Shown: positions 35,031 to 43,653 of the stretch, piece by piece
Layout: each line of letters starts with the position of its first letter
Numbering within the stretch: position 1 is the first letter of the stretch
Notes under the pieces: model-generated
Database searches by the model: none
What the model was told of the DNA's origin: nothing
What the model saw: only the letters and a program-made list of their open reading frames with translations
Position numbers and translations under genes: made by a program
Assembly (NCBI GenBank): GCA_009649675.1
Contig: WJPL01000004.1
Location: 62,001-126,000, forward strand
DNA: 64,000 nt
Source: Alphaproteobacteria bacterium HT1-32
GTDB lineage: Bacteria; Pseudomonadota; Alphaproteobacteria; Rhodospirillales; HT1-32
Direction of reading: 5' to 3'

Positions 35031-36521
35031 ATGATGATTGATGCCTTTCTTATTCTGCTGTCGCCTTATCTGATGATGCTGACACTGGCCGGTGTTGTGC
35101 TGGGTATCATCTGGGGTGCCCTGCCCGGACTGTCGACGACCATGGCAATGGCGCTGCTGATCGGCCTGTCAGCGACCATGGAACAGAATTCCGGTCTTTG
35201 TTTCATGCTGGGTGTCTATACGGGATCGGTGTTCGGCGGGGCAATTTCAGCCGTTCTGATTAATATTCCGGGCACGCCCGATGCCGTTCCCACGATGATC
35301 GAGGGGCATGCTCTCGCCAAAAAGGGTGAGGGTGGGCAGGCGCTTGGAATGGCAATTGCCGCGTCTTTTGTTGGTAACTGGATTGGCATATTGCTGCTGG
35401 TCACCTTCATTCCGGCCTTGCTGACTTTTGCCCTGAATTTCAAGTCCTGGGAAATGTTCATGCTGGCGATGATCGGCGTGACCATCTGTGGATCGATGGC
35501 GGCAGGTGCCATGCCCCTGAAAGGCTGGATCGCTGGCTGGATTGGCTTGCTGGTTGCCTTTATCGGGCTGGATCTGATCCACGGGGTGCCCCGTTTTACG
35601 TTCGGTGTCCGGGGACTGGAAGATGGTCTCAGCTATGTTGCGGTTCTGATCGGTGTGTTTGGTATTACCGAAGTCCTGAAGGCATTGCCACAGGGCGGAC
35701 AGTCGGCAATTCCCGAAGATTGCGGGCGGGTTATTCCGCCTTTTCGTAAACTCCTACGCCATATCAAGGCAGCCATCCGGTCGGGGCTTATCGGCACCTT
35801 TGTCGGTGCAATTCCGGGTGCCGGGGCCAATGTTGCCTCGTTCTTTGCCTATGATATCGGGCGCCGGCGGGCAAAGCCGGAAGAACAGAAGAAGTGGGGT
35901 AAGGGCAGCTACGAAGCCATCGTCTGTGCGGAAACCTCGAACAATGCGAATATCGGTGGCTCGATGCTGCCGACCCTGACCCTGGGCATTCCCGGTAATG
36001 CTCCGGCGGCGGCCCTGATAGCGGCATTGCAGCTGAAAAACGTAGTGGTTGGACCGACCATCGAAGTCGATCATCCCGGTCTCATCTATTTCATCTATGC
36101 GGCACTGATTGTCGCCAACCTGATGATGTATGCGGCGGCGATTGCCCTTATCAAACCCTGTGTGAAGCTGTTCAGTCTGCCACGCGGCCTGCTGATGCCG
36201 CTGATCATTCCGGTCTGCATTATCGGCGCCTATGCGGTCCGGCTGTCGATGTTTGATACCTGGGTGATGCTGGGGGCCGGTCTGTTCGGCTACCTGCTGG
36301 TTGCCTTTCGTTTCCCTGTCGCCCCCATTGTGCTCGGCGTCATTCTGGCACCACTCGCAGACGAGAACCTGCGCCGGGCTCTGATGATATTCGAACGCAA
36401 GGGCCTTGAATATGCCCTGACACAGCATATCGGAAACCTGCTGCTGGTGGCGGTTCTGTTTGTCATAGGGGAGGGACTTTATCGGGGCTGGAAAAACCAG
36501 CGCCGCGACACAGCAGGCTGA
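35031..36521 (+). CDS. tctA: TTT-system large permease TctA (system 3)
   Basis: A 496-residue permease. GALPGLSTTMAMALLIGLSA, YTGSVFGGAISAVLINIPGTPD, AIPGAGANVASFFAYDIGRRR and AETSNNANIGGSMLPTLTLG with GIPGNAPAA are the duplicated TctA signatures. The open frame extends upstream to 34947 inside tctB, but ATG 35031 directly after the tctB stop is the natural start. It is convergent with the hydrolase gene (33 bp). Confidence 0.93.
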   Translation: MMIDAFLILLSPYLMMLTLAGVVLGIIWGALPGLSTTMAMALLIGLSATMEQNSGLCFMLGVYTGSVFGGAISAVLINIPGTPDAVPTMIEGHALAKKGEGGQALGMAIAASFVGNWIGILLLVTFIPALLTFALNFKSWEMFMLAMIGVTICGSMAAGAMPLKGWIAGWIGLLVAFIGLDLIHGVPRFTFGVRGLEDGLSYVAVLIGVFGITEVLKALPQGGQSAIPEDCGRVIPPFRKLLRHIKAAIRSGLIGTFVGAIPGAGANVASFFAYDIGRRRAKPEEQKKWGKGSYEAIVCAETSNNANIGGSMLPTLTLGIPGNAPAAALIAALQLKNVVVGPTIEVDHPGLIYFIYAALIVANLMMYAAAIALIKPCVKLFSLPRGLLMPLIIPVCIIGAYAVRLSMFDTWVMLGAGLFGYLLVAFRFPVAPIVLGVILAPLADENLRRALMIFERKGLEYALTQHIGNLLLVAVLFVIGEGLYRGWKNQRRDTAG

Positions 36522-36554
36522 CCTGGTCTGCGTCGCGGCTTCGATGCGGGGATG

Positions 36555-37376
36555 TCAGTCTGCGTTAAGGAAGGATGAGACGGCTTTGCTGAACGCGGCA
36601 GGCTGTTCGATGTTTGAAAGATGTGCCGCTTCCCGGATGATGACAAGACTCCCATCAGGTGTCTTGTCGGCCATGTCCTGCATGACAGCGATCGGTGCGG
36701 CCGGATCTTCTTCCCCGACGACGTAGAGTGTCGGGCAGCGGATATCACTGAGATGCGGTAACAGATCTAGCGACTGCAGGCAGCGGGCCGCGAGTTCATA
36801 TCCCGCATCCGGGGTCTTGCTGATCATGTCGCGTACCAGATCAAGCGTTGCGGCATTCACCGGGTCATCACGAAATGAGGCGGTGAACCAGCGTTCCATC
36901 GTCGGCTCGCAAAGCGGCCCGATACCGCCTTCATGCAGCCGGGCGATATTACCGTCCCAGATTGCCCGATACATGTCCGGTGCGTCAGCCCGGGCATCGC
37001 AGCAGACAAGTCGCCGAATGCGATCCGGTGCCAGCAGTGCGGTTGCAAGGCCGGTCATTCCGCCCATGGAAATACCGGCCATGTCGGCGGTCCGGATATC
37101 CAGACTGTCCATCAGCTGAACAACGTCACTGGCCAGCGTCGTAAAGCTGAAACCCGTCGGAGACAGCCCGCTGCTGCCATGACCACGGCTGTCGTAACGC
37201 AAGACGCGATGGCTGGACGTAAACAGATCCAGTTGTGGACCCCACATGCGAATGTCTGTTGCGAGGGAATTGGACAGGATCAGCCAGGGCGCGTTCTCCG
37301 GGCCATCAATCCGGTAGTAAAGGCTCACGCCATCTGTGGTGCTGACGGTTCCGGTATTGGATGTGCTCTGGCTCAT
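36555..37376 (-). CDS. Alpha/beta hydrolase, 3-oxoadipate enol-lactonase-like
   Basis: A 273-residue hydrolase. The N-terminal oxyanion region is LSNSLATDIRMW, the nucleophile elbow is GISMGG, the acid is probably the Asp in VVGEEDPAAP, and the His is in EAAHLSNIEQP. The pattern DSRGHGSS and QPAAFSKAVSSFL is PcaD-like. It may cleave an enol-lactone or ester made by the monooxygenase encoded just upstream; the two genes overlap as ATGA at 37373-37376. Substrate not determinable. Confidence 0.85.
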   Translation of the reverse strand: MSQSTSNTGTVSTTDGVSLYYRIDGPENAPWLILSNSLATDIRMWGPQLDLFTSSHRVLRYDSRGHGSSGLSPTGFSFTTLASDVVQLMDSLDIRTADMAGISMGGMTGLATALLAPDRIRRLVCCDARADAPDMYRAIWDGNIARLHEGGIGPLCEPTMERWFTASFRDDPVNAATLDLVRDMISKTPDAGYELAARCLQSLDLLPHLSDIRCPTLYVVGEEDPAAPIAVMQDMADKTPDGSLVIIREAAHLSNIEQPAAFSKAVSSFLNAD

Positions 37377-38470
37377 GCTGCCTCTGCCTTCAGGGCGTCA
37401 TTGATTTTCGGCATGACCTTTTCAGCCATCAGGATCATTGAGTTGCGACCAAGATCGTAGTCCGTCCAGTCGTGCCCGGCATAAACCAGATGTCCGAAGT
37501 CGCCGGTTTCCTCACGGAAGGCGAGCACCTGATCTGCGACGCTGGAGGGATCACCGTGGATTACCAGCTTATCCAGTACGTAATCCAGAGTGACTTCGTC
37601 ATCCGGCATTTCCTGGTCCTGCTTGAACAGATTCAGCCGTCCTCCTTTGCGCATCTTCGTCAGCAGCTGTGAATAATACAGGTGATAGGGGCTGCCGGGC
37701 TCACGGGCGTAGCGTTTTGCTGTCGCCATGTCCTCGGCAACACAGATATTCTTCGCAATACGCCAGTTTGCCGGATCGGCTTTCCGTCCGCCGATCTCGC
37801 ATCCCTCAACATATTTTGGCCAGTGGGTGGCAACCCATTTCGGCAGGAGGAAGTTGCCGGATATCGCTTCCCAGCCACGAGCTGCCATTGCCGTGATGCC
37901 CTTCGAGAAGGGGGCGACGACTGTGCCGACGATTGGCGGATGCGGAGCCTGAAACGGTTTCGGGATTTCGCCCTGTCCGATCTCGGGGATCATGGTTTTC
38001 CCGGTTGTGACCGAGAAAAACTCGCCCTTCAGATCATAGGGTGGCTGCCCCTTCCAGATATCGAGGACCATGTTGATGCATTCGAGGAACATGGCATTCC
38101 GATCCTTGTCGAGATTGCCATAGGCTTCAGCATCGGACATCAGTCCGCCGGGGGAAATACCGAAATTCAGCCGGCCTTCTAGCATATGATCCAGCATGGC
38201 AACTTCCGCGGCTACCCTGACGGGGTGTGAATTCGGCATGTTGATGGTGCCGGTACCGAGACGGATCGATTTGGTCTCGTAGGCAACGCTGGCCAGAAAC
38301 GCGACGGTGGAGGTGATGATTTCCGCCTGATCTGTGGAATGCTCACCGCAATAGGCTTCGGCATATCCCAGTCTGTCAGCGAGGATGAAAGCTTCCCTGT
38401 CCTCTTTCAGGCTCTGGGCTATCGGTTTTCCCAGGGGGTGAATAGGCATTGTAAAGAAAGACAGTTCCAT
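37373..38470 (-). CDS. Luciferase-like (LLM class) flavin-dependent monooxygenase
   Basis: A 365-residue bacterial-luciferase-fold protein. MELSFFTMPIHP, EAYCGEHSTDQAE, RLGTGTINMPNSHPVRVAAEVAMLD and GRLNFGISPGGL are typical of limonene or alkanal type monooxygenases that use reduced FMN/FAD supplied by a partner. ATG 38470 is chosen because ACGAGGTC lies upstream; an in-frame ATG 9 codons earlier is also open. It is coupled to the hydrolase and near a flavin reductase at 39.7 kb, which may be its partner. Confidence 0.87.
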   Translation of the reverse strand: MELSFFTMPIHPLGKPIAQSLKEDREAFILADRLGYAEAYCGEHSTDQAEIITSTVAFLASVAYETKSIRLGTGTINMPNSHPVRVAAEVAMLDHMLEGRLNFGISPGGLMSDAEAYGNLDKDRNAMFLECINMVLDIWKGQPPYDLKGEFFSVTTGKTMIPEIGQGEIPKPFQAPHPPIVGTVVAPFSKGITAMAARGWEAISGNFLLPKWVATHWPKYVEGCEIGGRKADPANWRIAKNICVAEDMATAKRYAREPGSPYHLYYSQLLTKMRKGGRLNLFKQDQEMPDDEVTLDYVLDKLVIHGDPSSVADQVLAFREETGDFGHLVYAGHDWTDYDLGRNSMILMAEKVMPKINDALKAEAA

Positions 38471-38629
38471 CACGATTGACCTCGTCCGTTGATCCATTCA
38501 ATGGACATTTATCGCGCAGTGATCTGTGTCGGCGTTAATGATTGTTTGTTATGCCGCTTATCAGCTTTTCAAATGGAAACCCTATGCCGGTTATATGTCT
38601 GCTGCATGGGGGTGACCGAAACGCCAGGG

Positions 38630-39571
38630 TCAGACTTGTGCTGATTGCTTCTTTGCTACGGCAGGTGAAGCGCCGCTTTCAATGGCCTTGTCGAGGACTT
38701 CCAGCAGCAGGTCATAGAAAGCCTGTGCTGCAAAGTTAAGGGGTTCGGCGCTGTGCTCGATACGAAGATACTGAACAGGAAGATCCGGCCCGGTGATGGG
38801 GGCAATCTTTCGCAGCCCTTCCCTGCGGTCCGGCGTACAGAGAATGCCGGGCAGGATCGTAATCCAGTCGGAATTGGCGACCAGGTCAAGGGTGCCGAAC
38901 ATGGCATCCAGTTCCAGTATCCGGTCGACCTCAATACCGTGGGTGGCAAGATAGGTGTCGATCATGACACGACGGGCATTGTTCCGGCTGGGAAGCACCA
39001 GTTTCGGGATTTCCAGTTTCCTGAGATTGGCAGTCTTCCCCGGATTGAAGTCACTGTTGGCGGACCAGACGAGATATTCACGGTCGGTTCGCATGGCAGT
39101 GACGGTCAGGCTGTCGTTTGATGCTGAATAGGGGACGACGGCAAAATCCAGTTCGCCATCAACCACCTGCCGCGACAGCTGCCCTGAATAGGCTTCGGTA
39201 ATGGAGACCTGCACGTTTGGAAACTGTTCCGAAAATTCAATCAGTGTCGGGCTGAGAATGGCGCGGGTGAAGGTGGGCATCAGTCCGATGCGGATATGGC
39301 CGGTTACGCTTCCCGACAATTCCCGGAGGGTGTTTTCGGCATGGACGGCTGAACGCAGGGCGCGCAGGGCAACATCATAAAACCGCTTGCCGGCTTCGGT
39401 CGGGACAACGCCGGTTGAGCTGCGTTCGAGCAACTCGACACCATAGCGGTCTTCCAGCCAGCGGATGTGCATCGACAGACCTGACTGTGTCGCGCCGACA
39501 CGTTTGGCACCCGCTGAAAATGAACCCTCTTCGTAAACGGCGATGTAATGCCGGAGATGTAATAACTTCAT
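38630..39571 (-). CDS. LysR-family regulator
   Basis: A 313-residue LTTR. The wHTH (1-60) contains HYIAVYEEGSFSAGAKRVGATQSGLSMHIRWLE. The effector domain has GHIRIGLMPTFTRAIL and ELDFAVVPYS. It lies between the monooxygenase operon (same strand, 159 bp downstream) and the flavin reductase operon (divergent), so it is placed to control both. A T-N11-A box lies at 39600-39616. Confidence 0.9.
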   Translation of the reverse strand: MKLLHLRHYIAVYEEGSFSAGAKRVGATQSGLSMHIRWLEDRYGVELLERSSTGVVPTEAGKRFYDVALRALRSAVHAENTLRELSGSVTGHIRIGLMPTFTRAILSPTLIEFSEQFPNVQVSITEAYSGQLSRQVVDGELDFAVVPYSASNDSLTVTAMRTDREYLVWSANSDFNPGKTANLRKLEIPKLVLPSRNNARRVMIDTYLATHGIEVDRILELDAMFGTLDLVANSDWITILPGILCTPDRREGLRKIAPITGPDLPVQYLRIEHSAEPLNFAAQAFYDLLLEVLDKAIESGASPAVAKKQSAQV

Positions 39572-39599
39572 GGTCTGCCCTGTTTCAGGGAAACATGAC

Positions 39600-39616
39600 C
39601 ATCAGGTTTTCTGATG
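39600..39616. promoter_or_regulatory. LysR-type box CATCAG-N5-CTGATG
   Basis: A 6-bp inverted repeat with a 5-base centre that satisfies the LTTR T-N11-A rule (ATCAG-N5-CTGAT). It lies 29 bp upstream of the lysR start and about 80 bp before the flavin reductase ATG. Confidence 0.5.
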
Positions 39617-39697
39617 TCAAATATATTTTATTATTAATACTTTAGGGGAGAGGCAGCAGGTATATCTGGTTTCGGTCAGCCCGTTGGGGAGAGAGAA

Positions 39698-40210
39698 ATG
39701 CAGTGCTTTGATGCCACCCGGAATTCCGCGCCGTTCGATCAGGATGAGCTCAGGCAGACTTTCGGCTGTTTTGCCACCGGCGTTACGGTGGTGACGACGC
39801 TGGGTACGGACGGTTTGCCGGTCGGTCTGGTCGTGAATTCCTTTTCATCGGTGTCACTCGACCCGCCACAGATATTGTGGAGTATCGGACTGGCAGCGCC
39901 GTCGCGCCCGGCCTTTACCTCGCATACGGCATTTGCTGTGAATATCATGCCGGTGGAAGCCAAGGACGAGACGATGCAGTTCGCCCGGCCGTCTGATGAC
40001 AAGTTCTCCGGGGTCAGCTGGGAGGCTGGTTTCCACGGGGTGCCGGTACTGAAAAGTGCGATTGCCACGCTGGAATGTGAAACCGCCCGCCGGATCGAAA
40101 GTGGCGATCATGAGATTTATATTGGCGATGTCCGGGCGATCAGTCGCACTGATGGCATACCGCTTATCTTTCATCGCGGCAGGTTTGCCGATCTGGGACA
40201 GGTTATCTGA
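39698..40210 (+). CDS. Flavin reductase-domain protein
   Basis: A 170-residue FMN-binding split-barrel protein of the flavin reductase type. LRQTFGCFATGVTVVTT, GLVVNSFSSVSLDPPQILWSI and FAVNIMP are its usual FMN-contact segments. Such proteins reduce FMN/FAD with NAD(P)H for two-component monooxygenases. GGGGAGAGAG precedes the ATG. It shares one base with the next gene. The likely partner is the LLM enzyme at 37.4-38.5 kb. Confidence 0.88.
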   Translation: MQCFDATRNSAPFDQDELRQTFGCFATGVTVVTTLGTDGLPVGLVVNSFSSVSLDPPQILWSIGLAAPSRPAFTSHTAFAVNIMPVEAKDETMQFARPSDDKFSGVSWEAGFHGVPVLKSAIATLECETARRIESGDHEIYIGDVRAISRTDGIPLIFHRGRFADLGQVI

Positions 40211-41241
40211 TGTCTGAAAATTCGACGACTATTGCCCCCTTCACACTGGCTATTGCCGGGTTTGGCTGGTGGGGGCGTCATATTGCCAACCGGCTGACGG
40301 GCCATCCCTATATCCGGGTTACAGGGATCATTGATCCGAACCCGGAACAGCGGGCGGCAATTCAGGCAGCAGGGCATGCCGCCTTTGCGACGCTTGATGA
40401 GGTGCTGGAAAACCCGGCCATCGACGCGGTGGTGCTGACCACGCCGAACCCGCTGCATGAAGAACAGGTCACGGCCTGTGCGCGGGCCGGAAAGCATGTT
40501 TATTGCGAGAAGCCGCTGGGCCTGACCGCGGCCAGCGCCAGACGTTCTGTCGAGGCAACCGTTGCTGCGGGTGTCCAGCTTGGGATCGGACATGAGCGGC
40601 GGTTTGAGCCGGCGATGATGGCCCTCAAGGCGGATATCGTCGCCAATGGTCTGGGTACGGTCATGCATGCGGAGTCAGCCTTCTCGCATGACAAGCTGAT
40701 CGGTGTCCCGAAAGATGACTGGCGGACGAAGCCCGAGATTTCACCGGCTGCAGGCATGACGGCGATGGGCATCCATCTGACCGATCTGCTGATCTGGTTC
40801 TTTGGTCCTGTCGAGACCGTTCAGGCCATGACGGCCAGCCGGTCGCTTGGCTGGGAAACCGGTGATGTCGTAACCGTTCAGCTTGGCTTTGAAGCGGGGA
40901 TGACAGCGACATTGTCGGCCGTCCTGCATACGCCCCACTTCATTCGGATGCATGTCTTTGGTACCGATAAATGGGTTGAGGTTCGCAACCACTCACATCC
41001 GGATACGCCGGGTGGTGAAGTCGCCTATGTAGAAGCGGTCACCGGCAAGCCGCACCAGACAAACATGATCGAATGGACGGATGCGGTCGTCGCCAATCTG
41101 GAAGCCTTCTGCGCAGCGTCACAAAAGCGCGCAGACTATCCGTTCACGCCGTTTGAAATGCTGCATAATATCGAAGTTCTCGAAGCCATCACACGATCAG
41201 CTGCCGACCGCAGAACCGTTGCCATCAGTGAGTTACGCTGA
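40210..41241 (+). CDS. Gfo/Idh/MocA-family oxidoreductase (copy 1)
   Basis: A 343-residue NAD(P)-dependent dehydrogenase. The Rossmann start is LAIAGFGWWGRHIANRL, then IDPNPEQR, VVLTTPNPLHEEQV, CARAGKHVYCEKPLGL (EKP signature), and GHERRFEPAM. The C-domain has PAAGMTAMGIHLTDLLIWFFG. It probably oxidises a cyclitol, sugar or amino-sugar alcohol. It is translationally coupled to the flavin reductase (TGATG). Confidence 0.88.
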   Translation: MSENSTTIAPFTLAIAGFGWWGRHIANRLTGHPYIRVTGIIDPNPEQRAAIQAAGHAAFATLDEVLENPAIDAVVLTTPNPLHEEQVTACARAGKHVYCEKPLGLTAASARRSVEATVAAGVQLGIGHERRFEPAMMALKADIVANGLGTVMHAESAFSHDKLIGVPKDDWRTKPEISPAAGMTAMGIHLTDLLIWFFGPVETVQAMTASRSLGWETGDVVTVQLGFEAGMTATLSAVLHTPHFIRMHVFGTDKWVEVRNHSHPDTPGGEVAYVEAVTGKPHQTNMIEWTDAVVANLEAFCAASQKRADYPFTPFEMLHNIEVLEAITRSAADRRTVAISELR

Positions 41242-41297
41242 GGCTGTTCTGAGGTTGCAGCAGATCTGACAGGCGGTAACAGACCGGACAGGCTGTC

Positions 41298-42380
41298 TCA
41301 GCGTTTCCGGTTTGCGGCCTTCAGATCGGCCAGTTGGGCGAGGGTCCGGTTCGACAGGGGCAGGTCAACAGGCTCTCCGGTGTCGGCAGAAACATCGGCG
41401 GCGCAGTATGATTCCATGACCATGCGGGCATGTTCGGGGGAGACCATTACCGGACGGTCCAGCAGGACAGATTCCAGGAAATGAATTGTCTCCGGCCCCA
41501 TCTGACCGGCAAAGACATGGTCAACCTGTTCGCCGGGCATGGTCGACATCGGATACTGGGTGCCGCCGGAAACCGTATTCAGCCAGTTGTCCCGCGATGT
41601 GTCATCCAGCATCAGCGAACCCTCGGTGCCGGTGATCTCGATCCAGGTGCCGCAATAGTTCGGATAGCTTGGGGGCAGGTTCCAGCCGCCGCCAATGACC
41701 ACCAGCGTGCCATCATCCATGGTCACGGTTGTCCACATGCAGTCGTAGGATCCGTTCAACTCCTTCATGTAGCCATAGGCGCCCTGCGAATAAATTTTCA
41801 CCGGTTTGGCGGGTTCCAGCAGCCAGAAGACGAAATCCAGATCATGCGTGGATTCCATGGCTGCCGGTGACAGCTTGACCCGGTTGGCGATTTTCTTGCC
41901 GAGATTGCGCGACAGGTGACGGCTGACCATCACATTGACCACCTTGCCGAGCGTCCCGTCTGCGATGGATTTCTTGGCATAGGCGATTTTGGTGTTGAAG
42001 CGCTGGGAATAGCCGATGGTGAATTTCAGATGCTTCTCGCGGGCGATGGAAATCAGTTCGTCGGCCTCGATAAACTCCATTGCGATGGGCTTTTCGAGCA
42101 GCACATGTTTGCCCGCTTTCAGGCAGTCACGGGCAATCGGATAATGCGTATCTTCCGGTGTGGTGGAGATATAAACCACCTCAATGGCCGGGTTGTTCAC
42201 AATGTCCTTATAGTCGAGAGTTGCGGTCGCCGGGTTGGTCAGCGCGGCGACTTCCGCCAGTCTTTCAGGTTTGATCTCACAAATATGAAGCTTGTCGACC
42301 AGTGCTGTTTTCGAAAGTGTTTCGGCGCGGATGCCGCCACACCAGCCGGTACCGATCACTGCTGCTTCAATCTGTCGCAT
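41298..42380 (-). CDS. Gfo/Idh/MocA-family oxidoreductase (copy 2)
   Basis: A 360-residue protein. AAVIGTGWCGGIRAETLSK is the nucleotide loop, then EVVYISTTPEDTHYPIAR, AGKHVLLEKPIAM, GYSQRFNTKIAYAK and ESTHDLDFVFWLLEP. ATG 42380 fits the family N-terminus and has GGGAA upstream; the frame is open 35 codons further, but that part looks non-coding. It is convergent with copy 1 (56 bp) and divergent from the AEC transporter. The substrate is unknown. Confidence 0.87.
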   Translation of the reverse strand: MRQIEAAVIGTGWCGGIRAETLSKTALVDKLHICEIKPERLAEVAALTNPATATLDYKDIVNNPAIEVVYISTTPEDTHYPIARDCLKAGKHVLLEKPIAMEFIEADELISIAREKHLKFTIGYSQRFNTKIAYAKKSIADGTLGKVVNVMVSRHLSRNLGKKIANRVKLSPAAMESTHDLDFVFWLLEPAKPVKIYSQGAYGYMKELNGSYDCMWTTVTMDDGTLVVIGGGWNLPPSYPNYCGTWIEITGTEGSLMLDDTSRDNWLNTVSGGTQYPMSTMPGEQVDHVFAGQMGPETIHFLESVLLDRPVMVSPEHARMVMESYCAADVSADTGEPVDLPLSNRTLAQLADLKAANRKR

Positions 42381-42602
42381 TTTATTTTCCCGTATTGCCG
42401 TCATCATCGGATATATGAATTGGTGGATATTATGCCGGGCAGCAGGCTGATGGCAGTTATGTTTACTGATGCTGCATATCAGCACATATTCTAGCTGTTG
42501 CCGCTGGCTTCACGTTACCGCCGGGAATGGCCATGGTAGCCTGTGGTATTGGGTTTCAGCGTCACGCCGGGAGGCGGGTAAAACGCACTCCGGGGGACGG
42601 TC

Positions 42603-43526
42603 TTGTTTGAAGAAATCGCCTTTGTCATTGTGCCGGTACTTCTTATGGCGGGTGTCGGATATGCGATCAGCCGCAGCAGTCTCGACATCGACAGCGAATC
42701 GCTTGGCCGTCTTGTTGTCATGGTTGGCACGCCTTCGCTTGTTTTCTCGACCCTGACATCTCCGGACCTGCCGGAACTCTCACTCAGCGGAACGGTTCAG
42801 GCAGCACTTCTGGTGACAGTTTGCGCCGGGTCTCTGAGTGCCGGGTTTCTGTTGCTGACCCGACAGCCCATCCGCTCCTTCCTGCCCAGTCTGACCCTGC
42901 CAAATTCCGGAAATGTCGGATTGCCGGTTGTGTTGCTGGCCTTTGGTCAGCAGGGTCTGGCCATTGGTGTGGCCTTCTTCTTCGTGATCGCGCTGCTGCA
43001 ATACAGTTTCGTGCCGGCTATCATGGATGGTCGCTTCAGCCTGACCCGAATTCTCAAGGAACCGCTGGTTTACGCATTGCTTGCGGTATTTTTGTTCCGG
43101 CTGACAGATACAACGCCGCATCCGATCATCCTGCAGACGACGGAACTGCTGGGTGGCATGATGATTCCCGTCATGGTCATCCTGCTGGGCTATTCGCTGG
43201 GGCAGTTGCAGGTCTCCGACCTCCGGCTGTCGCTGATCCTGGCGCTGGCAAGAATTGTCATCGGTACAACCAGCGGGCTGCTGGTAATCTGGTTGCTGGG
43301 ACTGCAGGGAGTTGAGGCCGGGAGTGTTTTCCTGATGGCGTCAATGCCCTGTGCCATGGTGATCTATCTGTTTGCACTGCGCTATAACCGGGCGCCAAGG
43401 CGGGTCGCCGGACTGGTCGTTGTCTCCACGCTGATGACCTTTTCCGTTCTGCCTGTCCTGTTGTGGATCGGAATTGCGATCAGCAAGGGCAGTTTACCGT
43501 TTTTCAGCTTTCTGGGCGGGGCCTGA
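42603..43526 (+). CDS. AEC-family transporter (auxin efflux carrier-like)
   Basis: A 307-residue membrane protein with about ten helices in two halves. VPVLLMAGVGYAISR, GRLVVMVGTPSLVFSTLTSP and LPNSGNVGLPVVLLAFGQQGL are the AEC signature (PNxGNxGLP). GGMMIPVMVILLGYSLGQ marks the second half. Bacterial members move malate, malonate and similar anions. The start is TTG 42603 after GGGGGACGG. It reads towards Gfo/Idh copy 3. Confidence 0.88.
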   Translation: MFEEIAFVIVPVLLMAGVGYAISRSSLDIDSESLGRLVVMVGTPSLVFSTLTSPDLPELSLSGTVQAALLVTVCAGSLSAGFLLLTRQPIRSFLPSLTLPNSGNVGLPVVLLAFGQQGLAIGVAFFFVIALLQYSFVPAIMDGRFSLTRILKEPLVYALLAVFLFRLTDTTPHPIILQTTELLGGMMIPVMVILLGYSLGQLQVSDLRLSLILALARIVIGTTSGLLVIWLLGLQGVEAGSVFLMASMPCAMVIYLFALRYNRAPRRVAGLVVVSTLMTFSVLPVLLWIGIAISKGSLPFFSFLGGA

Positions 43527-43601
43527 GACAGGTCCGGCATTCAGCTTATCGGATGCCGTTTATCAGTTCTTGTAATACCGCCGACCGGACCGGGCGCGAT
43601 A

Positions 43602-43618
43602 GATTGTTCTCAACAATC
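43602..43618. promoter_or_regulatory. Palindrome GATTGTT-CTC-AACAATC
   Basis: A perfect 7-bp inverted repeat with a 3-base centre, 35 bp upstream of the Gfo/Idh copy 3 start in the 127-bp gap after the AEC gene. Its size and symmetry fit a GntR- or LacI-like operator. No regulator gene of those families is adjacent. Confidence 0.45.
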
Positions 43619-43653
43619 AAATCAGACGTTCATTTTCGGAGGAAGCGGACATC

